A model generated the notes under the pieces. That model had not been told where the DNA came from. It saw only the letters and a program-made list of their open reading frames with translations, and ran no database searches. A stretch of DNA of 64,000 bases from JAAYXS01 sp964550375 (lineage in GTDB: Bacteria; Planctomycetota; Phycisphaerae; UBA1845; Fen-1342), in NCBI GenBank assembly GCA_964550375.1, contig CAZJYX010000017.1:20121-84120 (forward strand), read 5' to 3'. Positions 17,948-26,772 of this stretch are shown here, in pieces (the stretch's first letter is position 1; every line of letters begins with the position of its first letter). Position numbers and translations under genes: made by a program.

Positions 17948-20188
17948 CTAGTCGTCCGGGGCCGCGTCGGGCGCGCTGGTCGGCGCCGGCGCGAGCGCCA
18001 TCTCAGCCCGGGCCAGCAGCTCATCCACATCCGCGATGATCTCCGGCGACCAGGTGGCCGGCGGCAGCGCCCGCAGTGCTTGCAGCATCTGCACAACCTT
18101 CGCCGCCTGTCCCTGCGTGAACAACTCTTCGAGCTGTGCCTTCAGGTCCGCCCACATCGCCGGTGCGTCCAGCGGCGGATTGCCGTTTGCCAGCAAGGCG
18201 GCGACCGGCTCACCGTAGCGGTTCTGAGCCAGGGAGAAGCTCAGCAACTCGAGCGCCACCGGCTGACATGCGTCCGCCTGCCCGCCGCGCAAATCGCGCA
18301 AACCAGCGCAGTAGGCCGCAATGGCGGCATCCAACTCGTCTGCCGCGGCACGCTGTCGGGCAATGCGCACCCATACGTGGCCCAGGTCGGCCAGCGCGCC
18401 GGGCACCTTGGCCAGCGAAGTCTCCAGCACGCCCAGCAACTCGCGCGTGCGCTCTTCCTGCAGGTCATCGCCGGCCGGCAAGCGGCCTAGCCACTGCTCA
18501 ACCTCCGCGACCGAGCGGCCGGACAGCACGCGGACTGCCCCGCGCCAGGCCGTCTGGCGGATGCTCTGATCGGATTCCTGCGCCGCGGCCAGGCGCTCCC
18601 ACAACGCCGCCAGATGCTCGTCCGTGCTGGCGCGCTCAACAAGTGCCTGGACAGCCGTTCTCCGTACGGCGGCGTCAGCGTCACGCGTCAGTCGCACAAG
18701 CGTATCGTTGCCCGGCGAGTCCTCCAGAGCGGCAATGCCGCGCACGGCCGTCTGTCGCACCAGCGGGGCCTCATCCTCGGCCAGGGCAGCCAGGTACGCC
18801 CCCCCGAAACGGGCATCGCCGACCATGATCATAGCCCATAGCACCCGTTCGCGCAGCACCGTCTCAGCAGCCGTCGTGCCTTTGAAGGCCGCCAGCAGCT
18901 CCTGGACCACCGCGTCACGTTGCTCCGGCGCCAGCACGCGCCGCTCCGCCAGCCGCCCGAGCGCGGCCACGGCCTCCGTCCGGCAAGTGTCTTCAGCGGC
19001 GCGCACGATTTCCATCAGCGCGTCGACGACCGCCGCATCACCGATGTACCCCAACCCGTTGACCAGCGCGCGACGCACGTCGGCACTACGCTCCAACGAG
19101 AGCCGGGCGCAAAAGCGCGCCGCGTCCTCCGGATCACGCAGACGCGCCACCGTCTGAACAGCCGCCAGCCGGACAGCCGGCTCGGTGTCGTTCAGGAGCA
19201 CACGTAGCTGCGCCTGGATGCGGCCGGCAGCCTCGGCCGGCAGCGGCCGACCCTCCCCCAATTGCCGCTGCACCAACTCCAGGCCAAGCAGCCGTACAAG
19301 CGTCGCGTTGTCCTTCAGATACGCTTCAAGCAGCGGGCCGCGCTCGCCGTCCGGCGTGCGGATGTACTCGGCCCGGAACGCCTCGACCAGGCGCGTCTCC
19401 ATTTCGCGCAGTTGCCAGCCCAGCTCGCGCGACTGACGGACGAGGCGCTCGATCTGGCCCTGCTGCCATGCCGGAAAGTCGCCGTGCTTGGTCTGTTCCC
19501 ACCAGGCCTGGGCCCGACCGGCATCACCGCCGAAGCTCATCGCGGTCGCGCGTTCGAGCGCGGCCAGGGCAGCGCTGCTGACGGCCGCCTCATCGCGTGC
19601 GAGCGCTTCCACCAGCGCCGCCACAGCGGGACGCTTGCTCATCATGCCCAGCGCTTCAACCGCCGCCAGACGCAGCGACGGCGCCTGGCTGTTGTCCATA
19701 ACGATGCCGCGCAGACGGGGAATGACGCCGTTGTCCGGGTAGCCCGCTAGCGCGAGCGCGGCGGCCTGCCGAACCTCGCCATCCGCGTCGCCCAGCATGG
19801 TCATCAGCGGGTCAATGTAGCTTTCTGCCAGGAATTCAGGGAGATCTGTGAGCGCCAGCGCCACGGCTATCCGCGCCTGCGGGCTCTCGCCGTTCAGGAT
19901 GTCAACCAGCCGGGCCGGCGTCTGCGGCCAGTTCTGTCGCAGCAGCTCACGGGCACCGGTTCGGCGGGCGGCCACCGGAAGATTCGGCCCCTTGATCAGG
20001 GCAACGAAGTCTTCGAAGCGCTGCGAGTCCGCCTCCGCGGGGGCAGTGCTGGGTTGAGCCGTCTCGGCGGCGGGCGGCTGGACCGGGTCCGGCTGGGTGG
20101 GGTCCGCCTGGGCGCGCGCCGGCGCCGGCAGCACCATGACGAGTACCGCCGGCAGCAAAAAACGGACTATCGCGCACTTAGTCGGCAT
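17948..20188 (-). CDS. Large secreted HEAT-repeat protein
   Basis: 746 residues. The N-terminus is a Sec signal peptide (IVRFLLPAVLVMVLPAPARA) followed by a Pro/Gln-rich linker. Nearly all the rest is alpha-helical HEAT/PBS-lyase repeats (for example DADGEVRQAAALALAGYPDN, DTEPAVRLAAVQTVARLRDP, SADVRRALVNGLGYIGD, DADAAVRRTAVQALVERA). No catalytic motif. It probably acts as a scaffold in the periplasm or at the membrane. The 3' neighbour on the same strand is the NtrC regulator, about 230 bases away, so co-transcription is uncertain. Confidence 0.8.
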   Translation of the reverse strand: MPTKCAIVRFLLPAVLVMVLPAPARAQADPTQPDPVQPPAAETAQPSTAPAEADSQRFEDFVALIKGPNLPVAARRTGARELLRQNWPQTPARLVDILNGESPQARIAVALALTDLPEFLAESYIDPLMTMLGDADGEVRQAAALALAGYPDNGVIPRLRGIVMDNSQAPSLRLAAVEALGMMSKRPAVAALVEALARDEAAVSSAALAALERATAMSFGGDAGRAQAWWEQTKHGDFPAWQQGQIERLVRQSRELGWQLREMETRLVEAFRAEYIRTPDGERGPLLEAYLKDNATLVRLLGLELVQRQLGEGRPLPAEAAGRIQAQLRVLLNDTEPAVRLAAVQTVARLRDPEDAARFCARLSLERSADVRRALVNGLGYIGDAAVVDALMEIVRAAEDTCRTEAVAALGRLAERRVLAPEQRDAVVQELLAAFKGTTAAETVLRERVLWAMIMVGDARFGGAYLAALAEDEAPLVRQTAVRGIAALEDSPGNDTLVRLTRDADAAVRRTAVQALVERASTDEHLAALWERLAAAQESDQSIRQTAWRGAVRVLSGRSVAEVEQWLGRLPAGDDLQEERTRELLGVLETSLAKVPGALADLGHVWVRIARQRAAADELDAAIAAYCAGLRDLRGGQADACQPVALELLSFSLAQNRYGEPVAALLANGNPPLDAPAMWADLKAQLEELFTQGQAAKVVQMLQALRALPPATWSPEIIADVDELLARAEMALAPAPTSAPDAAPDD

Positions 20189-20640
20189 GGCAAGCGATCA
20201 TCCGACATATCAGACACGAAATCTACCACGCGTGTTAGATCAAAAACGTCCGATAACCCAACTGCCGCACGCCCAACTCGGCCAAATATTCTACCGGCCG
20301 AACCAACCCAAGTAGCGGCATAATAGCGTTTTCTGGCGCCAAGCGGACGACCGTTCTTCGGAACTTGCAGTCCCTTCGCCGTTATCCCCAATCCGCGCCC
20401 GGCGCCCCGTACGCCGACGGCCGGCCGGTGAAGCGGCCGGCCGGCCTCACCGATAAGCATAGCGGGCTCCGCGCGCTACGCTTGCGAACCGCGCGGCCTC
20501 GCGCTATCGTAGTAATTGCATCCGGACCGGGTTCGACCATCGTGCCGGACCGCAGGGAGACGATCTGGCGGACATCGGCGTCCAGGCTCGCGCGGGCCAA
20601 ACACGGCCCCCAGCGGCGACAACGACGCAGAGGATTAACC
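20189..20640. other. Divergent intergenic region between HEAT-protein and PEP-CTERM genes
   Basis: About 450 bases separating two divergent starts, so both promoters should lie here. The part next to 20189 is clearly AT-richer (around 20200-20330) than the surrounding genes. I see no ORF with coding character and no tRNA. Confidence 0.4.
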
Positions 20641-21546
20641 ATGAGACGTCCGACAATTTGTGCCGTAGTTATTGCCGGCCTGCTGGGCGGCGCGACGGCC
20701 AACGGCGGGCTCTTCCAAGACATCTACCGCGGCCTGGAAATCATGGCCACGCCCAGCGGTGGCCCCCTCGCATCGTCATTCGACGGTACGCGCGTGAACG
20801 GCCAACGCCTCGGACGCCTGCGCATCGTGCCCGACGACGTCGGCCGCGGCCACCGGCTGGAGTTCGATCGCACCTTCGGGGTCGACTCGCGCGGACGACC
20901 GGAAATCATAGACCTCGGAATGTATGAGTTGCAGCTCGCGGGCTCAGTACAGTCCACGCTGAGCTACACGAACCGCGGCTGGCTGATCGGCAACGGCACC
21001 TTCCTGGCGAACAACCTGAACTACTCCCTGCGCACCAAGTCCGGGTTGCAGGATGTCGAGCTCTTCGGCCGGCTCGACTCGAGCACCTCGCTCGAAATCG
21101 ACGAGCTCGGCTTCTACCGGCTCAACATGGACATCGGCAACAGCAACTCCCAGTTGCGCGTGGACGGCGTCCTGATCGAGGGTTCTGACAGCACGAACTG
21201 GGACATTGGCCCCATTAATATCAAGGGCAACATCTATTACGACCTGATAGTTGCCCTGCTTGGAACGCTCGGGGCCGACACGACCGCCCTCGAGCAGCTC
21301 TTCCCCGCCTCGCCCATCGACCGCATTGTGGACGAGATTCAGAGCCAGTTGTTCCCGCCCGGCCTGATCGCCGACCTGTCGGTGCTGGCGGAGACCGCGC
21401 CGCCGCTTAGTGGCCTGGAAACGGCGACCGTGCCCGACCTGGGCCTCGCGTCTCGGGATCCCGCGACGGCCGGCCTCGTGCCGGAGCCCGGTACGTTGCT
21501 CCTGTTCTGCCTGGGTGCCGTCTTCCTGCGGGCGCGCCAGCGCTGA
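20641..21546 (+). CDS. PEP-CTERM sorting-domain protein
   Basis: 301-residue exported protein. It has a signal peptide (RRPTICAVVIAGLLGGATANG) and ends with the PEP-CTERM tripartite signal: VPEPG, a hydrophobic helix and a basic tail (RARQR). Such proteins are processed by an exosortase (EpsH/XrtA-type) at the inner membrane and exported to the surface or matrix. The central part is beta-rich (YELQLAGSVQSTLSYTNRGW, LRVDGVLIEGS) without a recognised domain. An AGAGG ribosome site precedes the ATG. A strong hairpin terminator follows at 21601. No exosortase gene is in the window. Confidence 0.85.
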   Translation: MRRPTICAVVIAGLLGGATANGGLFQDIYRGLEIMATPSGGPLASSFDGTRVNGQRLGRLRIVPDDVGRGHRLEFDRTFGVDSRGRPEIIDLGMYELQLAGSVQSTLSYTNRGWLIGNGTFLANNLNYSLRTKSGLQDVELFGRLDSSTSLEIDELGFYRLNMDIGNSNSQLRVDGVLIEGSDSTNWDIGPINIKGNIYYDLIVALLGTLGADTTALEQLFPASPIDRIVDEIQSQLFPPGLIADLSVLAETAPPLSGLETATVPDLGLASRDPATAGLVPEPGTLLLFCLGAVFLRARQR

Positions 21547-21600
21547 GCACCGGCGCCGGAACGTCCGTAGCGGCCTGATTCGGATTAACCACAGAGCACC

Positions 21601-21631
21601 ACGCCGGGCGCACGCGTCCGGCGTATTTGTT
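21601..21631 (+). terminator. Intrinsic terminator after the PEP-CTERM gene
   Basis: ACGCCGG (21601-21607) pairs with CCGGCGT (21618-21624), and inner bases extend the stem to 10 pairs around a CACG loop. It is followed by ATTTGTT. It sits between the plus-strand PEP-CTERM gene and the convergent pyrG. Confidence 0.6.
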
Positions 21632-23433
21632 CACTCGGGGGTAGCCGGCCCGGTACGCGCCGCCATTTCCGCGTCGACGTCGACCAGGTTCCCGAAGCTC
21701 AGCGGCTCGGCGAAGGCGGGGTCGGCCCGGCGCAGGCCGGCATGGACCAGCCCGGCAAAGAATGGGTGCGGCCGGAGCGGCCGGCTGTTCAGCTCAGGGT
21801 GGGCCTGCGTACCGACGTAGTACGGATGCATGCTCTCCGGCAACTCAAGGATGTTCATGATCTCGGCCCGGGGCGAGCGGCCGGAGAAGATCAGGCCGTG
21901 GGCCTCGAGCTGCGGGATATAGCGGGGATCGACCTCGTAGCGGTGTCGGAAGCGCATGCGGGTGCGTTCGCCGAACATGGTGTGCGCGAGCGTGCCCGGA
22001 CGGATGCGGATGTCCTGCCCGCCCAGACGCATGGTCCCGCCCAGACCCTCGATCTTCTTCTGCTCCGGCAGGAGGTTGATGACGGGGTAGCGGCATTCGC
22101 TGTCAATCTCCGTCGAGTCGGCGTCCTCCAGGCCGCAGACGTTGCGGGCGAACTCGATCACGGCCATCTGGAAGCCGTAGCAGATGCCCAGGCAGGGCAG
22201 GCCGGAGGTGCGCGCGTGCTTGAGACACGCGATCTTGCCGTCGGCGCCGCGCGTCCCGAAGGCCCCGGGCACGATAATGCCGTGCAGATCCTTGACGGCC
22301 GCCGCGGCCGTTTCATCGGTTAGTTCGGACGTGTCGACCCAGCTGATGTGCACCTTGGCGCCCCAATAGACACCGGCGTGCTCCAGGGCCTTGAGGATGC
22401 TGGCGTACGCGTCGCGAACCGACGTGTACTTGCCGGTGATGCCGATGGTGACCTGGCGCTCGGCGGTGCGCAGCCGATTGAGGTAGCGGGCCCACACGTC
22501 GCGCTGGCGGCGCTCGGCCTGCTCATCAACGCTGGATTCCATTTGCAGCCATTCGATTACGGCGCGGTCATACCCGGCCCCCCGGAGCATCTCGGGAATC
22601 TGGTAGACGCTCTCGCAGTCGTGCATGCTGAACACGCGGTTCGGCGGCACGTTCGAGAACATGGCGATCTTCTCACGCACCTTCCGCGTGACGGGGTTCT
22701 GTGCGCGGCAGGCAATGATGTGCGGCTGAATGCCGCATTCCAGCAGCCGGCGGATGCCGAGTTGGGCGGCCTTGCTCTTCTGCTCGCCCAGGATGGCGGG
22801 CTCCATGACGTAGGTCAGGGCGACGAAGCACACGCTGCGCTGACCTTCCTCGAAGGCGAGTTGCCGCATCGCCTCGATGTAGTAGGCGTTCTCAACGTCC
22901 CCGACCGTGCCGCCGATTTCGACGAACACGACGTCGGCCTGCGAGGCGATGGCCAGTTCGCGCAGGCGGTTCTTGACCTCCCCGGTGACGTGCGGGATCA
23001 TCTGCACGTCGCGGCCCAGGTAGCCGCCGGTGCGCTCACGCTCCAGGACGCGTCGGTAAATCTGGCCGCTGGTACAGAAATTGAGCTGCGTCAGATTCTG
23101 ATCCAGGGCCCGCTCATAGGTGCCCAGGTCCATGTCGCACTCGGTGCCGTCGTCGAGTACGAACACCTCGCCGTGGCGGAAGGGGTTCAGCGTGCCGGAG
23201 TCGATGTTCAGGTAGCCTTCGAGCTTGACGGGCGTGACGTGCAGACCCTTGTCCTGCAGACACTTGGCCAGGGACGAGCTGAAAATGCCCTTGCCCAGGC
23301 CGCTCATGACGGTGCCGAAGACGATCACGTACTTGGTGTGGCCGAGCTCGTAGCCGGCCGGCAACGGCATGTAGAACTCCGTGTCGCCGGACCGGTTGCG
23401 AATGGCATCGAATATCGCGCGGGCGTCCATCAT
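21631..23433 (-). CDS. pyrG: CTP synthase
   Basis: Converts UTP, glutamine and ATP to CTP. The N-terminal amidoligase domain has the P-loop in a variant form, VFGTVMSGLGKGIFSSS (usually GGVVSSLGKG), followed by KLEGYLNIDSGT and CDMDLGTYER. The C-terminal class I glutaminase domain has the nucleophile Cys in GLPCLGICYGFQ and the His-Pro-Glu of GTQAHPELNSRP. About 600 residues against 530-560 usual: there is an N-terminal extension of about 35 residues before GHTKYVIVF. Start is ATG 23433, 23430 or 23496, with no strong ribosome site at any. It lies directly downstream of kdsB, a CTP-consuming enzyme, in what looks like one operon. Confidence 0.93.
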   Translation of the reverse strand: MMDARAIFDAIRNRSGDTEFYMPLPAGYELGHTKYVIVFGTVMSGLGKGIFSSSLAKCLQDKGLHVTPVKLEGYLNIDSGTLNPFRHGEVFVLDDGTECDMDLGTYERALDQNLTQLNFCTSGQIYRRVLERERTGGYLGRDVQMIPHVTGEVKNRLRELAIASQADVVFVEIGGTVGDVENAYYIEAMRQLAFEEGQRSVCFVALTYVMEPAILGEQKSKAAQLGIRRLLECGIQPHIIACRAQNPVTRKVREKIAMFSNVPPNRVFSMHDCESVYQIPEMLRGAGYDRAVIEWLQMESSVDEQAERRQRDVWARYLNRLRTAERQVTIGITGKYTSVRDAYASILKALEHAGVYWGAKVHISWVDTSELTDETAAAAVKDLHGIIVPGAFGTRGADGKIACLKHARTSGLPCLGICYGFQMAVIEFARNVCGLEDADSTEIDSECRYPVINLLPEQKKIEGLGGTMRLGGQDIRIRPGTLAHTMFGERTRMRFRHRYEVDPRYIPQLEAHGLIFSGRSPRAEIMNILELPESMHPYYVGTQAHPELNSRPLRPHPFFAGLVHAGLRRADPAFAEPLSFGNLVDVDAEMAARTGPATPE

Positions 23434-23531
23434 GAACAACACACCGGCATGCCAAGCCTCTCTTCCAACGCCGCCGGCCAGGCCGGACAGCATCACTCGC
23501 TATCGTCCGCGGGCGCGCCGCGCTCGCAGGT

Positions 23532-24284
23532 CTAGCCGCCGCGCGCCCGCCAGCGCGCCACGAAGCTCGCATAGTCGGCCGGCGTATCAATGCCGACCGT
23601 CGCTTGCTCGACGAACTCGACCGCCAACCGGCCGCCATGCTCCAGGACACGCAACTGTTCCAGGCGTTCGACCAACTCCAGCGGGCTCGGCGGCCAGCCG
23701 GCAAACTTCAGCAGGAACTCCCGGCGATAGGCATAAGCGCCCAGGTGCAGCAGCCAACTGCCCGCCGCCGCCGGGTCCCCCGCGTCAGGAACGTATGGTA
23801 TCAGAGAACGCGAAAAATACAGCGCGCGACCGTCGAGTCCGCGGACAACTTTCACACAATTGGGATCACGCGGGTCCGATCCCGCCGGAAACGGACAGGC
23901 CAGCGTTGCCATCTCGCAGTCGGGCGTCTCGGCCAGACAAGTGACCAGTCGGTCCAGATACTGCGGCTCGATCTCCGGCTCGTCCCCCTGGACGTTCAGG
24001 ATAATGTCGTCGGCGGCACCCGGCCGGCCGGCCACCACCTCCGCGATGCGGTCCGTGCCGCTGGCATGATCCGGGCTCGTCAGCACCACCTCCCCGCCAA
24101 AGCTCTGCACCGCGGCAACGATGCGCTGGTCATCCGTCGCCACCAGGCAGTGCTGCACACGCCGCGCCGCCATGACGCGCTCATAAACATGCTGGATTAG
24201 ATACTTGCCGGTCTGGTGAGCAAGCGCCTTCCCGGGAAACCGCGTCGATCCGTAGCGGGCGGGTATGATCGCCACTACGCTCAT
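23532..24284 (-). CDS. kdsB: 3-deoxy-manno-octulosonate cytidylyltransferase
   Basis: Activates Kdo with CTP (CMP-Kdo synthetase) for lipopolysaccharide inner core synthesis, indicating a Gram-negative type outer membrane. Signatures: VVAIIPARYGSTRFPGKAL at the N-terminus, ATDDQRI, SGTDRIAEV, NVQGDEPEI and GIDTPADY at the C-terminus. 250 residues is normal. ATG 24284 matches the family N-terminus; the frame is open to 24431. pyrG follows in the same direction within 100 bases, a known arrangement. Confidence 0.95.
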   Translation of the reverse strand: MSVVAIIPARYGSTRFPGKALAHQTGKYLIQHVYERVMAARRVQHCLVATDDQRIVAAVQSFGGEVVLTSPDHASGTDRIAEVVAGRPGAADDIILNVQGDEPEIEPQYLDRLVTCLAETPDCEMATLACPFPAGSDPRDPNCVKVVRGLDGRALYFSRSLIPYVPDAGDPAAAGSWLLHLGAYAYRREFLLKFAGWPPSPLELVERLEQLRVLEHGGRLAVEFVEQATVGIDTPADYASFVARWRARGG

Positions 24285-24496
24285 GCAGCACCTGGCGAAA
24301 GCTGGGTCCCATTCACGGGACCGAATCCTACGCCAGCCGGCCGCCAGACGCAAACGCACGCCGCATTCGGCAACGGGCGCACCGCCCGGCCCGGCCCGAA
24401 TCGAACATGTTCGGCATATGTTTGCAAGCACCCCCTCCGGGCTGCTCCATCCTGCGTTGACGGCCAGCGGTGAGGCGTGTCAGCGGGCGACCCAGC

Positions 24497-25066
24497 CTAC
24501 TTCATGTTCGCACGCCGGATAGCGCGGATGAGAATCTCTTGAACCTCATCGGGCCGTGCCACGTGCTCCCATAGCATCTCGCCCTGGCCGTCGCCGCGCG
24601 GCACGATGCCGATCGAGGCCATGTGGAGCCACGGACGGTACCAGGCGGGCCGCACCTGCGCGTCGCCCACCTGCGTCAGGCCCAGTTCCACCACGCTGAC
24701 GCTGAAGATCCCCCCAAAACGCATCACCCGCCGATTGGTGAGGACGTACAGATGCGTGGCCCATTGCAGCGTGGCGATCAGCACCCCCGAGAAGGCTACC
24801 AGCAGCGTGCCCAGCAGCGCAATCGACGCGCCCAGCGCCGGCTGCCCCTGGCTGTAGATCACGAGGGCGGCCGCCAGCAGCATCATCGCGATGATGAGCT
24901 TGCACGAATTGACCAGAATACTCCACGGCGACGGCCGGATCGACAACTGGATGATCTCGTCGTCGCGCAGCGCGACCGCCGCCGCCGCCTTCTGCTCCGC
25001 GGCCGTGGCCGCCGGAGCCTCAGCCACTGTCGACTTCACGGGATCAATGGCCGGGCGTCTGGTCAT
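24497..25066 (-). CDS. PH-domain (bPH-type, YdbS/YdbT-like) membrane protein
   Basis: 189 residues: an Ala/Glu-rich N-terminus, the motif IQLSIRPSPWSILVNSC, two transmembrane helices (LIIAMMLLAAALVIY and IALLGTLLVAFSGVLIATL), then a PH-like beta domain (HLYVLTNRRVMRFGGIFSVSVVELGLTQVGDAQV) typical of bacterial DUF304/bPH_2 proteins. Function unknown; family members are membrane stress proteins. Its ATG overlaps the hpt stop by four bases (ATGA), so translation is coupled to hpt. Confidence 0.75.
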   Translation of the reverse strand: MTRRPAIDPVKSTVAEAPAATAAEQKAAAAVALRDDEIIQLSIRPSPWSILVNSCKLIIAMMLLAAALVIYSQGQPALGASIALLGTLLVAFSGVLIATLQWATHLYVLTNRRVMRFGGIFSVSVVELGLTQVGDAQVRPAWYRPWLHMASIGIVPRGDGQGEMLWEHVARPDEVQEILIRAIRRANMK

Positions 25067-25671
25067 GGCATTAGTTCCGGCCGCAGCACGCCGATATGCG
25101 GGGAATTCCGATAGTGGTCGTCGTAGTCCAGGCCGTAGCCTACCACGAATAGATCATCGACATCGAAGCCGACGAAGTCAACCGTAACATCCGGCGGGGC
25201 CTTGGCCGGCTTGCGCAGCAGCACGGCGGTGCGCAGGCTGGCCGGCTGCCGCGCCCTGATCATGCCGTGTACACGCCGCAGCGTTCGCCCCGTATCGAAG
25301 ATGTCGTCAACCACGAGCACGTGCCGCCCGCGCACCTCGCCGGTAAGCTCGATAAGCGGTTCGGGCTGCCCGGCGGTGGTAGTCGCCCCCGGATAGGTCG
25401 AAATCTGCACCAGTGCGATCTTCATCTTCAGCGGTAGTTCGCGAATGAGGTCCGCCAGGAAGATGATCGCCCCGGATAGCACCGGCACCAGCGTCAGGCC
25501 GCGCTCCTCGCCGTCGTAGCAGCCCGCAATCTCAGCCGCCAACTCGCGCACGCGCGCCTGGATCTGCTCGCGCGTGAACAGGATGGTGCGAATATCCGCT
25601 TCCATGGCGGCGGAATCGCTACCGGCCGGGTGCGGGGCGTGCTGCAAGTCGCGACCATTCATGACGTCCAT
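25063..25671 (-). CDS. hpt: Hypoxanthine phosphoribosyltransferase
   Basis: Purine salvage: hypoxanthine or guanine plus PRPP gives IMP or GMP. The PRPP-binding motif VLVVDDIFDTGRTL is complete; LVPVLSGAIIFLADL and the C-terminal DFVGFDVDDLFVVGYGLDYD (purine-binding region) match the family. ATG 25671 gives 202 residues; an internal ATG at 25605 region (MEADIRTILF) gives the usual length near 180 and may be the true start. The longer version overlaps the end of the upstream gene by 13 bases; the stop overlaps the PH-protein start (ATGA). Confidence 0.93.
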   Translation of the reverse strand: MDVMNGRDLQHAPHPAGSDSAAMEADIRTILFTREQIQARVRELAAEIAGCYDGEERGLTLVPVLSGAIIFLADLIRELPLKMKIALVQISTYPGATTTAGQPEPLIELTGEVRGRHVLVVDDIFDTGRTLRRVHGMIRARQPASLRTAVLLRKPAKAPPDVTVDFVGFDVDDLFVVGYGLDYDDHYRNSPHIGVLRPELMP

Positions 25672-26402
25672 TCCACGGACGGCGTCAGCGGCCGGAGCAG
25701 ATCCTCCGGGATGTTGTTTCCGGCCTGCACCAACGTTTGGGCCAGGTCCAGACCGCCCGTGTCGCGTGCCAGTGCCTGCATGAAGTGCTCAACCGCCTCC
25801 AGACGCCGGCGGGCCAGACGCTGCGTGGTCTCGAATCGGAAGCCGTCGTTGACCCGCACTTCCCAGTAGCGGTATTCCTTCTGACGCTCCCAGCTCGCGA
25901 AGAGTTGCGTGAGCGGCCGTCCCTCGGCCTGGTACTGCCGAAACTGGCGCAGGATGTAGACCACGCCCACTTCATCCAGGTTCTCCGCCTCGGCCAGCAA
26001 CTGCGCCTCGACCAGGTCCGTGCGGCGGTCGTTGCACTGGCGAACGGCCTCGCAGGCCAGTCGCACCGTCTTGGGGGGCAGTTGCGACCCGACGTATTCC
26101 TGGATCAGGGCGGCGCCCAGTTCGCGCTGAATATCGCTCGTGGGGCGCGTCAGCACGTGCCAGCGGTCAACCGTGCCCTGCTGGAGTTGCGTGGCCCACC
26201 CGGCACAGTGAAACAGTCCGGCCACCGCCAGCGCCAACTGATCAACCGCCTGGTCAGCCACTTCCGGAATCCGCCCGACCAACTGCGTCAGCCGGGCCAC
26301 CCGCTCAGCCCGTTCCCATAACCACAAGTCACGCTGCTCATCATCGACCTGGAGAATCAGAACTTGCTTCGCGATCGGGATGATACGTTCGAGTTGCTCC
26401 AC
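25659..26402 (-). CDS. HD-domain-like protein with degenerate metal site
   Basis: About 247 residues, predicted helical and cytoplasmic. The middle resembles an HD phosphohydrolase core (LWERAERVARLTQLVGRIPE, then AVAGLFHCAGWATQLQ), but the HD pair reads HC and the first His reads Ala, so metal binding and catalysis are unlikely. The second half has VRLACEAVRQCNDRRTDLVEAQLLAEAENLDEVGVVYILRQ-type helices, also reminiscent of HD proteins. GTG 26402 is chosen because GGGAG lies 5 bases upstream; the frame is open to 26720. Divergent to an HDOD gene at 26773. I do not recognise a named family. Confidence 0.6.
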   Translation of the reverse strand: MEQLERIIPIAKQVLILQVDDEQRDLWLWERAERVARLTQLVGRIPEVADQAVDQLALAVAGLFHCAGWATQLQQGTVDRWHVLTRPTSDIQRELGAALIQEYVGSQLPPKTVRLACEAVRQCNDRRTDLVEAQLLAEAENLDEVGVVYILRQFRQYQAEGRPLTQLFASWERQKEYRYWEVRVNDGFRFETTQRLARRRLEAVEHFMQALARDTGGLDLAQTLVQAGNNIPEDLLRPLTPSVEWTS

Positions 26403-26772
26403 GCACACACTCCCGCCTGGCCCCCGGTGAACCGCCGTCCCGGCTGGTGGCATGGTCCGGCTCGGTACTGGGCGAGCACACCACGCGCCATGACCACGCC
26501 TTGACCAGGAGCCGCAGTCTAGCCCTGCCGCACCGCACCGGCAAGCTGCCTTACCGGACGCTTGCCACCCCCGGTGCGCACTCCGTCGGCGGACGCCGGC
26601 TGCCCCGCCCACCGCCCCGAAACCGCTGCGCGCAGCGCTGCAGGGGTTATCTGGACCTCGCCGCCCGGCCGGCGCGGCCGGTGCGGCGTGCCGGCGGCCG
26701 CGATAATGCCGGACCTGCATCTACCCGAAGAATAGCAGGAGTTTGCACTCGTACGGTCCAGAGGAAACGTCA
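26403..26772. other. Divergent intergenic region between HD-like and HDOD genes
   Basis: About 370 bases between divergent starts. No ORF here has coding character. It should contain the two promoters and possibly a shared operator; no clear motif was found by eye. Confidence 0.35.
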
